Source: Lachnospiraceae bacterium (GTDB lineage: Bacteria > Bacillota > Clostridia > Lachnospirales > Lachnospiraceae). Taken from it: 64,000 nucleotides of DNA. The stretch is from NCBI GenBank assembly GCA_015057835.1, contig SVDL01000004.1, forward strand, positions 1-64,000, read 5' to 3'. A model generated the notes under the pieces. The model was not told the origin of the DNA and did not search any database. It saw only the letters and a program-made list of their open reading frames with translations. The translations under genes were made by a program, and so were the position numbers. Below are positions 8,678-17,466 of the stretch, piece after piece. Position 1 is the stretch's first letter; each line of letters starts with the position of its first letter.

Positions 8678-10291
8678 ATGAAGCTGTGCAAGGATGCTCT
8701 GAAAAACCGGAAAGAATGGGAAAATGCGGGATTTACTCTCCCAAAATACGATATTGACGAGATGAGAAAGCAGACGGCGGAGACCCCGGAATGGGTGCAC
8801 CTCGGAGCGGGCAACATTTTCCGCGCGTTTATCTGCAAAAAAGCGCAGATGCTGCTCGACAGCGGCGACGCGAAGACCGGTATCATTGCGGTGGAAGGCT
8901 TTGACTACGATATCGTCACAAAGATCTATAAACCGTTTGACGAACTGTGCGCGGCGGTCACTCTGAAGGTGGACGGAAGCACAGATCAGGACATTATTGC
9001 CTCTGTCGCGAATTCCCTGATCCTTGATCCGGAGACGGAAGCGGACTGGGCGGAACTGCAGCGGATCTTTACGGCACCGACACTGAAGATGGTCAGTTTT
9101 ACCATCACTGAAAAAGGATACAGTCTTCTGGACCGCTCGGGAGCGATCGCGGCTCCGGTCGCGCAGGACATGAAAGAAGGTGCCGGAAAACCGGTAAGCT
9201 ATCTCGGAAAAGTGACGGCTCTTCTTTACGCGAGATATAAAGCCGGGGAGCTTCCGGTCGCGATGGTGAGCATGGACAACTGCTCCCACAACGGCGAGCT
9301 TCTTGAAAAAGCCATAACCGCGTTTGCGAAAGCCTGGGTCGAAAACGGCAAGGCGGAAGAAGGCTTCCTCGACTATGTGACGAAATCCGGAAAAGTATCT
9401 TTCCCGTGGAGCATGATCGACAAGATCACACCGCGCCCCGACGCGAGTGTTCAGAAATCTCTCGAGGACAGAGGACTCGAGGGTATCGCCCCCATTATTA
9501 CGTCCAGAAATACGTACATCGCGCCTTACGTCAATGCGGAAGAGGCGGAGTACCTTGTCATTGAAGACAAGTTCCCGAACGGACGTCCTGCGCTCGATAA
9601 AGTCGGCATCTATTTCACGGACCGCGAGACCGTAAACAAGACGGAAAAGATGAAAGTAGGCACCTGCCTCAATCCGATCCACACTGCTCTTGCGATTTAC
9701 GGATGCCTGCTCGGACACGAGCATATCTGTGACGAGACGCAGGATGCACAGCTGATGAAACTTGCGAAAGAACTGGCGATGACCGAGGGAATGCCCGCTG
9801 TCGTCGATCCGGGGATCCTCTCTCCGGTGGCCTTCGCGACGGAAGTGCTCGAAAAACGTCTTCCGAACCCGTTCATGCCGGATACGCCGCAGCGCATCGT
9901 GACCGACACGAGCCAGAAACTGCCGGTCCGCTTCGGCGAGACGATCAAGACCTACATCGCGAGAGACGATCTCAACGTGGATGATCTGAATCTGATTCCG
10001 CTTGTTTTCGCCGGATGGTGCCGTTACCTCATGGGTATCAATGATGAGGGCGGCGCGATGGAACTGAGTTCCGATCCGCTTCTTGCGGAACTTACGCCGG
10101 TATTTGAAAACGTGAAGCTCGGCGAAGCGTGCGATGTTCATGCACTGCTCGCCCCGGTGTTCTCAAACGCGAGAATTTTCGGCGTCGATCTCTATGAAGT
10201 CGGCATCGCAAAGAAAGCAGAAGAATATTTCGAACAGCTGATCGCCGGACCGGGCGCTGTGAGACAGACGCTTGTGAAGGTTCTCGGCTGA
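8678..10291 (+). CDS. Mannitol dehydrogenase family protein (hexuronate/polyol oxidoreductase)
   Basis: WVHLGAGNIFRAF N-terminal motif, SMDNCSHNGELL, KVGTCLNPIHTALAIYGCLLGH. Confidence 0.85.
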   Translation: MKLCKDALKNRKEWENAGFTLPKYDIDEMRKQTAETPEWVHLGAGNIFRAFICKKAQMLLDSGDAKTGIIAVEGFDYDIVTKIYKPFDELCAAVTLKVDGSTDQDIIASVANSLILDPETEADWAELQRIFTAPTLKMVSFTITEKGYSLLDRSGAIAAPVAQDMKEGAGKPVSYLGKVTALLYARYKAGELPVAMVSMDNCSHNGELLEKAITAFAKAWVENGKAEEGFLDYVTKSGKVSFPWSMIDKITPRPDASVQKSLEDRGLEGIAPIITSRNTYIAPYVNAEEAEYLVIEDKFPNGRPALDKVGIYFTDRETVNKTEKMKVGTCLNPIHTALAIYGCLLGHEHICDETQDAQLMKLAKELAMTEGMPAVVDPGILSPVAFATEVLEKRLPNPFMPDTPQRIVTDTSQKLPVRFGETIKTYIARDDLNVDDLNLIPLVFAGWCRYLMGINDEGGAMELSSDPLLAELTPVFENVKLGEACDVHALLAPVFSNARIFGVDLYEVGIAKKAEEYFEQLIAGPGAVRQTLVKVLG

Positions 10292-10310
10292 TACCGGAAC
10301 ATATTTAAGG

Positions 10311-10345
10311 CATAAGACGACAGCTTGCGGAGCTGTCGTTTTATG
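10311..10345 (+). terminator. Rho-independent terminator-like hairpin after the mannitol dehydrogenase gene
   Basis: CATAAGACGACAGCT-TGCGG-AGCTGTCGTTTTATG, 15-bp stem with one G-U pair; U-run lies within the right arm. Confidence 0.7.
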
Positions 10346-10375
10346 CAAAATAAAGAACACATTGAAAAGGCATTG

Positions 10376-11530
10376 ATGATGGCAAAAAAAGTAAAAAAGA
10401 AAAGCAAATGGAAAGCGCCGCTCATCGTTATGGTGATCATTCTCGTGCTCTTCGGGGGTGCCTGGGCGGTCTTTGCGAGATACTACAATCTGAGCAATTT
10501 TGTGAAAGATGAGGAAGTCAGCAAACAGGCTGAGGAGAACAGCGAGGAAGTCGAGGCGGAGGACAACGGTCTTACCTCCGAGGAAGAGGAAGTGATGCGG
10601 ATCGAGGCGGAGAGCGCTCTCGAGGATACCGCGCTTCCCGAGAACGAGAATGTTTACAATATCCTTCTCATCGGCGTTGACCGGAGAGACCGCAGCTGGT
10701 CCGGCAACTCGGATTCCATGATTCTTCTTTCCATCAACCATAATACAAAATCGATGCACATGATCTCCTTTATGCGCGATCTCTACGCGGATATTCCGGG
10801 CAAGGGCGTCCACAAGCTGAACGCGGCCTGCGCGTACGGCGGAGGACCGCTTCTTGTGCAGACGATCGAGCAGAACTATAAAGTCAATATCGACAATTAC
10901 GCGAGCGTCGATTTCCCGGCGATGATCAAGATCATCGACTACGCCGGAGGCGTGGAGCTCACCCTCTCCGAGAGAGAAGTGCAGGTCGCCAACGACTATA
11001 TCCGCGTCATGTGCGAGGAACAGCACGAAGATTTCTCGAAGCATAAACTGCCGGGCCCGGGCACCTATAACTGTGACGGATTCCAGGCCGTCGGCCACGC
11101 GAGAAACCGCTTCATCGGCAATTCCGACTATCAGCGCACCGAGAGACAGCGCACGGTCCTCACGAAGATCATGGAGCGCGTCAAGGCGATGAGCGTCACG
11201 GAAATGAACAGGTTCGTCGAAAACGTCCTGCCGCTCGTGACTCACAATGTGGAGAGCTCGACAATGCTGGATCTCATTTCCAAAGCACCCTCGATCCTGA
11301 AGGAGTATTCCCTCGGAACGAGCCGCGTGCCCTATGACGGGATGTTCTCCTCGAGAGGGGAGATCCTGTATCCGGATATGAAGGAAACGATCCAGCGGCT
11401 CCAGGATACGATCAATGCGGACGGCCTCGCGGAGTGGGAGAAGAAATCGGGGGATGCCGAGGAAGGCTCCAACGACGATATCCAGCCGGATATCGGAGAT
11501 CTGAAAGAAGACGACGGAAAGCCCGACTGA
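10376..11530 (+). CDS. LytR-CpsA-Psr (LCP) family cell-wall ligase/attenuator
   Basis: Basic N-terminus plus TM; NILLIGVDRRDRSWSGNSDSMILLSINHNTKSMHMISFMRDLYADIPG, NYASVDFPAMIKIIDYAGGVEL, VGHARNRFIGNSDYQRTERQR. Confidence 0.92.
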   Translation: MMAKKVKKKSKWKAPLIVMVIILVLFGGAWAVFARYYNLSNFVKDEEVSKQAEENSEEVEAEDNGLTSEEEEVMRIEAESALEDTALPENENVYNILLIGVDRRDRSWSGNSDSMILLSINHNTKSMHMISFMRDLYADIPGKGVHKLNAACAYGGGPLLVQTIEQNYKVNIDNYASVDFPAMIKIIDYAGGVELTLSEREVQVANDYIRVMCEEQHEDFSKHKLPGPGTYNCDGFQAVGHARNRFIGNSDYQRTERQRTVLTKIMERVKAMSVTEMNRFVENVLPLVTHNVESSTMLDLISKAPSILKEYSLGTSRVPYDGMFSSRGEILYPDMKETIQRLQDTINADGLAEWEKKSGDAEEGSNDDIQPDIGDLKEDDGKPD

Positions 11531-11543
11531 CGGAAGGAAGCGC

Positions 11544-14045
11544 ATGATCTGGTTTCAGAGATTTTATCTTGATAAGGAAAAAGATATGATCGTCGATCTC
11601 TATAAAGAGACCGACGGTCTTTCTTACATTTTAAGGACCCCCAATCACAATACGGGGAACCTCATCACGAACCTCGCGAAGCTGTGCGGACTGCCTCTGT
11701 CCTATGACGGGAACGGTCTCAAGATCATCTGCGGCGAGGTTCCCTGCTATGTCGACGGATACAACCGGGAGATCTGGATCTTCCGCCTCGGGGGAACGAA
11801 AGTCGCCAACATTTATCCCGACGGCACGGTGGAGATGAAGGCGCAGATCCCCTCCATTTCCAAGACGCTCATGAGCCAGACGAAGGATTACCGGCTCCCG
11901 GAGGAGAAGACCATCGTCAAGACCTACATCCGCTCAGAGTGCAAGTTCCGGACGGACCTCCACACGCATATGAACGCCAATCTGCCGCCGGATGTCCTGA
12001 TCGCGCTCGGGATCGCCCATGAGATCCGCTATCCTCTTTACTACATCAAAAAGCTGAAACTGCGCTGCACGGAGGAACAGAAAGAGAAGCTTGCCGCGCG
12101 GAGGCTCGCGGCGGAGGAAAAATACCGGGACTACGCCCTGACGGGAAAATACATGACCCGCCGCGTCGATGACAATACTTTCATCAATTTTGCGGACCTC
12201 ATTCTGAAAAATCCGGGGGACGCCGCCTATAATATCGCGAAGATCAGGAATTCCCTGGCAATCATGAAAGACGGGCAGGCGGTCTTTACGAATCTGGAGA
12301 AGGTCTATCTGTACCGCTATGTCTTTACAAAAGGGGTGCCCGCCGATGATCGGATCGGCGTGTGCCCGGGAGAAGAGGACAGAGGAAGGCTGTTGTCCGC
12401 CGCGGACGCTTTCCAGGCGATGTCCGCGGTCCGCGCGATCCCGGATGAGGATATCCGGCGCACGGTGCTGCAGATCCTGAGGGACCGGGAAACGCCGGAG
12501 TATCGGGACAATACCGTTTTCCAGGATAAGCTCCTCTGGATCGCCAGAGGATACGCCTCCCGCGGGATCACTTACGCGGAGATCTCGGACACATCCCTTG
12601 TCAAAAAAGACGCCGCTCCGGATGTTCTCGCCCAGATCCATGCCGTCATGCCCGCAATTTACCGCGAGACGGGCGTCCTTCTGCGGTTCCTCGCCGGGAT
12701 CCGGCGCATTCCGCTCACCATCATCAAACATAAAGCATCCGGAAGCGATTATTTCCGGGAGAATCTGCAGGTCCTGGCCGCCGTCGCACAGGATCCGTAC
12801 GTGGCCGGCAGCGATATTATCGGCGAGGAGATCAACGACATCCGGGATCTTCGGCCGGTGATCAAAGAGATCGTGAGGATCGCGGCGGAAGAGACGGATT
12901 TTACGGTCCGGATCCACGCCGGTGAAAACGACAGTCTTCGGGATAATGTGATCAACAGCGTCCGCTGCGTAAAAGACTCTCTCGCCCCGGGGCAGCCCAT
13001 GCCGCAGCTGCGCATCGGCCACGGGCTCTATACGGCAAATCTCAGTTCCGCCAAGGGCAGGACTCTGATCCGGGAACTGACGGAATCCGGCGCCGTGCTG
13101 GAATTCCAGATCTCATCCAATGTCCGCCTCAATAACTTAAGCGGCATGGAGAAACATCCTCTCCGATCCTACCTCCGGGCGGGCGTCCGCTGCGTGCAGG
13201 GGACGGACGGGGCCGCTCTTTACGGAACGGATTCCATCGATGAACAGCTCTCCCTCGAGAAAATGCTCGGGCTCTCTTTCGATGAGCTTTGCGCCATGCG
13301 GAAATGCGAAGAAGAAGTGCGCGCCGCAGGGGTGCGCGCGTTTGAGCGCAAAAGCATGAAGTTGCGGGAGAGGCTTGTACAGGAAGATATGGAAGGTTCG
13401 CCGGAGACCTATTACCGGAAGCTCATTCTGGAAAAGGCGGGATGGACAGGAATCGGCCTTGTCCGCGACAGAAGGAAAAATGCAGCCGCAGCGCTTGCCG
13501 ACCGGATCGAGGAACTTCCGGACGGCTTGCGGCCGGTGGTCCTGTGCGGAGGAAGCTTTAATAACGACGCCAGAACGACAAAAGTGACGGAAGAGGGCAG
13601 AAAGCTGATACGGAAGATCATTGAAAAATGCGATCCGTCAGAACATTACTTTGTAATCGGACACAGGATCAGCGGCTACGAGCGGTGCCTCATCGAAGAA
13701 TGCGCCGGCCGTTTTCCGATCTACGCGTTTGTTCCGACTCTGCTCTCTGATCAGCGGATCCGCCGGATCCGGGAGAGCGGCGTGAAGGTGCGCGTCTCCA
13801 TCGAACCGGTGGACATGGGGATCTATAAGAGCATCGCCTATGAGATCTTCAAGCGTCGGGAATCCACCCTTATAGCGCTGGACGGAAACAGCGCCGGCGC
13901 CAATCTCATTCAGGAGGCGAAGAACGCGAAATACCGCTGCCGCATTTTTGTGAGCAGAAGTTCCCGCACGCTGAGAGAGAAGGCGGATTCCCTGGAAGGG
14001 TATGTCACCCTGATCGGTGACGGCGGTGAGATCGATGGCATCTGA
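11544..14045 (+). CDS. Adenosine deaminase-like metal hydrolase with C-terminal Rossmann/SLOG-like domain
   Basis: FRTDLHTHMNANL, VRIHAGEND, LRIGHGLYT, EFQISSNVRLNNL, GTDGAALYG correspond in order to ADA-family metal/catalytic motifs; C-terminal VVLCGGSFNND...HYFVIGHRISGYERCLIEE resembles SLOG/LOG folds. Confidence 0.7.
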   Translation: MIWFQRFYLDKEKDMIVDLYKETDGLSYILRTPNHNTGNLITNLAKLCGLPLSYDGNGLKIICGEVPCYVDGYNREIWIFRLGGTKVANIYPDGTVEMKAQIPSISKTLMSQTKDYRLPEEKTIVKTYIRSECKFRTDLHTHMNANLPPDVLIALGIAHEIRYPLYYIKKLKLRCTEEQKEKLAARRLAAEEKYRDYALTGKYMTRRVDDNTFINFADLILKNPGDAAYNIAKIRNSLAIMKDGQAVFTNLEKVYLYRYVFTKGVPADDRIGVCPGEEDRGRLLSAADAFQAMSAVRAIPDEDIRRTVLQILRDRETPEYRDNTVFQDKLLWIARGYASRGITYAEISDTSLVKKDAAPDVLAQIHAVMPAIYRETGVLLRFLAGIRRIPLTIIKHKASGSDYFRENLQVLAAVAQDPYVAGSDIIGEEINDIRDLRPVIKEIVRIAAEETDFTVRIHAGENDSLRDNVINSVRCVKDSLAPGQPMPQLRIGHGLYTANLSSAKGRTLIRELTESGAVLEFQISSNVRLNNLSGMEKHPLRSYLRAGVRCVQGTDGAALYGTDSIDEQLSLEKMLGLSFDELCAMRKCEEEVRAAGVRAFERKSMKLRERLVQEDMEGSPETYYRKLILEKAGWTGIGLVRDRRKNAAAALADRIEELPDGLRPVVLCGGSFNNDARTTKVTEEGRKLIRKIIEKCDPSEHYFVIGHRISGYERCLIEECAGRFPIYAFVPTLLSDQRIRRIRESGVKVRVSIEPVDMGIYKSIAYEIFKRRESTLIALDGNSAGANLIQEAKNAKYRCRIFVSRSSRTLREKADSLEGYVTLIGDGGEIDGI

Positions 14046-14685
14046 GCTTGTGAGAGGGCCGGACGGCCTTGCTCTGACCGACGGAAATCTGTCGGTGCGG
14101 GGTGATTTTACACAGCTTCTTCCGAGGATCCGCCGGGGCGGCCTCTCAGGAGAGATGCTGGTCAAAGCCGCGCGGATCAAAAAGATGGAGGGAACGCAGA
14201 CTGTGCTCGACGCGACAGCGGGACTCGGGGAGGACTCGCTGATCCTCGCCGCGGCCGGGTTCCGCGTTCTCCTTTATGAGAAGGATCCGGTTATTGCCGC
14301 GCTTCTTGCGGACGCCATGGAGAGAGCTTCGAAGGAGCCGGAACTGCAGGAGGTCCTGTCCAGAATGCATTTTACCGAGGGCGACAGCGTGGGAGCCATG
14401 AAAGCGATCGCAGCGGGAGAGGCCGTCGCCCCGGAAGTGATCCTTCTCGACCCGATGTTTCCGAAGAGAGAGAAAAGCGCGCTGGTTAAGAAAAAATTCC
14501 AGCTTCTTCATCTGCTGGAAAAACCATGTGAAAACGAAGAAGAACTGCTTGCGGCAGCACTCTCCGCGCATCCGCGCAAGATCGTGATCAAGCGCCCGCT
14601 GAAAGGCGCGTATCTTGCGGGACGCCGTCCGGATTACTCCCTTAAGGGGAAAGCGATCCGATATGACTGCATTGTGCTGGCCTGA
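14035..14685 (+). CDS. rsmJ: 16S rRNA (guanine-N2)-methyltransferase RsmJ-like
   Basis: LDATAGLGEDSLILAAAGFRVLLYEKDPVIAALLADAM and LLDPMFPKREKSALVKKKFQLL closely resemble RsmJ signatures; start overlaps previous stop. Confidence 0.8.
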   Translation: MASELVRGPDGLALTDGNLSVRGDFTQLLPRIRRGGLSGEMLVKAARIKKMEGTQTVLDATAGLGEDSLILAAAGFRVLLYEKDPVIAALLADAMERASKEPELQEVLSRMHFTEGDSVGAMKAIAAGEAVAPEVILLDPMFPKREKSALVKKKFQLLHLLEKPCENEEELLAAALSAHPRKIVIKRPLKGAYLAGRRPDYSLKGKAIRYDCIVLA

Positions 14686-14783
14686 GTTTTATTGTACAAT
14701 CTATTGTACATTCAGAATATTTTACAAGACCCCTGCAAAATATCCACTGCTGATTATACCTGTTGAAAGGCAGCCAAAATACC

Positions 14784-15464
14784 ATGCCAGATACTCATCT
14801 GAATTTCCATTCCATGAACGGCAAAAGGCGTATCCTGATCGTCGAGGACGAACTGATCAATCAGGAGATCCTCCGCATGATCCTGCAGGATACCTATGAG
14901 ATCGTTTTCGCCTCAAACGGCAGCGAAGCTATGGAAGCAGCCCGCACAGGGAGTGATACCCTGAGCCTCATTCTCCTGGATCTCAACCTTCCCGACATGC
15001 ATGGCCTTGAAGTTCTTCGTGTACTGAAATCGGATCTTGCGATCTCCCGTGTTCCTGTTATCGTCATGACGGCGGAGAAAGACGCGGAGGTGGAGAGCCT
15101 TACTCTTGGCGCGATCGATTTTATTCCGAAACCCTACCCGCAGCCCGGCGTCATACTTGCCCGCATCCTGCGGACAATCGAGCTGTCCGAGGACCGGGAC
15201 ATTATCCGATGGACGGAAAGGGATCAGCTGACCGGACTCTACAACAGGGAATATTTCTACCACTATGCGGAGCAGTACGACATTTACCATAAGGAGCTGC
15301 CGACGGACGCGATCGTACTCGATGTTAATCATTTCCATATGATCAATGAGAGACACGGCCGCCACCACGGGGATAAAGTGCTCCGGCAGATCGGGGAGAT
15401 CGTCCGTGAGCTCGTACGGGACAGCGGCGGAAGTACTCCGGGCCAATTTCCGTTCGGCGGATGA
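14784..15464 (+). pseudogene. Response regulator receiver + GGDEF-like domain, 5' part, frame lost near 15415-15445
   Basis: REC domain ILIVEDELINQEILRMIL...LILLDLNLPDM...VIVMTAEK...IDFIPKPY, then LTGLYNREYFYHYAEQY...LDVNHFHMINERHGRHHGDKVLRQIGE; ends in non-homologous tail SGGSTPGQFPFGG. Confidence 0.75.
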
Positions 15465-15723
15465 TATCTGCCGCCTCAAAGAAGATGAGTTTGTCGTGAT
15501 CATGACGAGAATGTCCGGTAAGATGAAAACGCTGGTCTTTGAAAAAGTGGAGATGATCAACGACGTCCTCCGGAATCCGGACGAGGATGCGGTGCCGATC
15601 TCCCTGAGCGTGGGCATTGCTTTTTCGGACAGGGAAAACCCGCAGGGAGATATTTTCCAGGATGCGGATACTGCCCTGCAGCGCATGAAAGAAGTGCGGG
15701 ACTGCGGATGCGCTGTTTTCTGA
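15346..15723 (+). pseudogene. GGDEF-like domain, 3' part in a different frame
   Basis: From ~15430: ANFRSADDICRLKEDEFVVIMTRM...SLSVGIAFSDREN...ADTALQRMKE completes the GGDEF fold; catalytic motif degenerate (KEDEF). Confidence 0.7.
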
Positions 15724-15747
15724 GCCGCGGTCTGAGAAATAAGAAAT

Positions 15748-16515
15748 ATGGGAAAACATTTTGATATTAACGAAGCGGGATGCAGCATCCGGTGCGGTAT
15801 TTACGCCAATCAGATCCGGGGGGTGCGGAGCGCCGTCATTTTCGGGCACGGCTTCGGAGGACACAAAGATAACCGGGCGGCGGAGAAATTTGCCGGAAAA
15901 TACCTCGCAAAGCACAAAGACGGCGCTGTAATCACGTTCGACTGGCCATGCCACGGAGAGGACGGCAGAAAGAATCTCGTCCTCGGCGACTGTGACACCT
16001 ATCTTACGGAAGTCCTCCGGTATGCGAAAGAGACGCTCGGAGCGGACCCGGTCTATGGATACGCCACCAGTTTCGGCGGCTTTCTGTTCCTGAAATATAT
16101 CGCGGAGCACGGGATGCCCTTCCGGAAGATGGTGCTGCGCTGCCCGGCGGTCAATATGTACGACTCGCTCCGCACCCGTATCATGAAAGAGGACGAGCAC
16201 GAAAAGATCGCGAAAGGAAAACCGGTACTGGTCGGATTCGACCGGAAAGTCAGAATAACGCAGACTTTTCTGGAGGAACTGAAGGACGCGGATATCACGA
16301 AAAATGAATATTTTGACTGCGCAGACGATATTCTGATCCTCCACGGCACAAAGGATGAGGTGATTCCTTTTGAGGCTGTCAGGCAGTTCGCGGAGGACAA
16401 TGTCATAGAGTTTATGCCGGTGGAAAACGCGGATCACCGGTTCACGGACCCGAAGACCATGGACCTGGCAATTCACGCAATGATCGAATTTCTGGATCAG
16501 TCCGGACCCTCTTAA
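15748..16515 (+). CDS. Alpha/beta hydrolase
   Basis: VIFGHGFGGHKDNRAAEKFA, VITFDWPCHGED, YGYATSFGGFLFL nucleophile elbow, ILHGTKDEVIPFE, ADHRF. Confidence 0.85.
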   Translation: MGKHFDINEAGCSIRCGIYANQIRGVRSAVIFGHGFGGHKDNRAAEKFAGKYLAKHKDGAVITFDWPCHGEDGRKNLVLGDCDTYLTEVLRYAKETLGADPVYGYATSFGGFLFLKYIAEHGMPFRKMVLRCPAVNMYDSLRTRIMKEDEHEKIAKGKPVLVGFDRKVRITQTFLEELKDADITKNEYFDCADDILILHGTKDEVIPFEAVRQFAEDNVIEFMPVENADHRFTDPKTMDLAIHAMIEFLDQSGPS

Positions 16516-16596
16516 ACTTTTTTGAGGGAATCATCAACGGATGGTTGATTCTGTTCCGATAGAAGCGGCGGTAAGATAGGCACAGGAGGAACAATT

Positions 16597-17460
16597 ATGG
16601 ATATGGTCAGAATAGGAACCTGTATAGCGAACGCGAGACGGAGAGCGGGTTTTACACAGGAGGAGCTGGCGGAAAAATGCGGCGTCAGCGTGCAGGCCGT
16701 CAGTAAGTGGGAAAACGGGCACAATCTGCCGGATATCGAGAACCTCATGCATATCGCCGAGCTCACGAATACGACCTACTCGATGCTGCTGGGGAGGGAT
16801 ATCAGCGGAGAGGACGCGGGACTTCTCAATATCCGGAACCGGCTGTTCCGGGAAAACAATATGTTCACCCGCATGCGGACCGTCGCTTCCGGAGAAGGCC
16901 TTGAAGAGACTTATAAAGCGCTGCAGTACATGAGACAGCAGCATGCCGGACAGTTCCGGAAGAGAAGCAAGTATTCCGTGGAGAAAGTGCTCTACATCAA
17001 TCACCCCCTGCTTATGGCGTGTCAGGCGCATGCCCTCGGGATCCGGGACGACGTCCTGCTTGCGGCGATCCTTCTGCACGACGTCGTGGAAGACACGGGA
17101 GTCCTCGCGGAAGAACTGCCTTTCAGCGAGGAAGTGAGGGAGATCGTGAGGCTCGTCAGCTTCTCCGTTCCGGAAGGCATGACAAGAAAGCAGGCGAAGG
17201 AAGCGTACTACGCGGGGATCGCGGAAAACGGCAAGGCATGCGTCGTCAAACTGATCGACCGGTGCAACAATGTCTCCACGATGGCAGGCAGCTTTACGAG
17301 GAGAAGAATGCTGCAGTATATTAAGGAGACGGAGCAGTACGTGCTTCCCCTCGCGGATGTCCTGAAGAACGGATACGCGGAATACAGCGATCTGTCCTTC
17401 CTTGTCAAATATCATATCCTGAGTGTGATCGAGACGATCAAATATATGATCGCTGACTGA
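16597..17460 (+). CDS. XRE-family HTH protein fused to RelA/SpoT-type HD domain
   Basis: IANARRRAGFTQEELAEKCGVSVQAVSKWENGHNLPD; then HPLLMACQAHALGIRDDVLLAAILLHDVVEDTGV and VVKLIDRCNNVSTM. Confidence 0.82.
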   Translation: MDMVRIGTCIANARRRAGFTQEELAEKCGVSVQAVSKWENGHNLPDIENLMHIAELTNTTYSMLLGRDISGEDAGLLNIRNRLFRENNMFTRMRTVASGEGLEETYKALQYMRQQHAGQFRKRSKYSVEKVLYINHPLLMACQAHALGIRDDVLLAAILLHDVVEDTGVLAEELPFSEEVREIVRLVSFSVPEGMTRKQAKEAYYAGIAENGKACVVKLIDRCNNVSTMAGSFTRRRMLQYIKETEQYVLPLADVLKNGYAEYSDLSFLVKYHILSVIETIKYMIAD

Positions 17461-17466
17461 TTATTT

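Noticed and set aside
11544-14685. Canonical RADAR (RdrA/RdrB) defence system
   Set aside because: No RdrA-like AAA ATPase gene adjacent; neighbours are an LCP gene and rsmJ. Kept only as a distant analogy.
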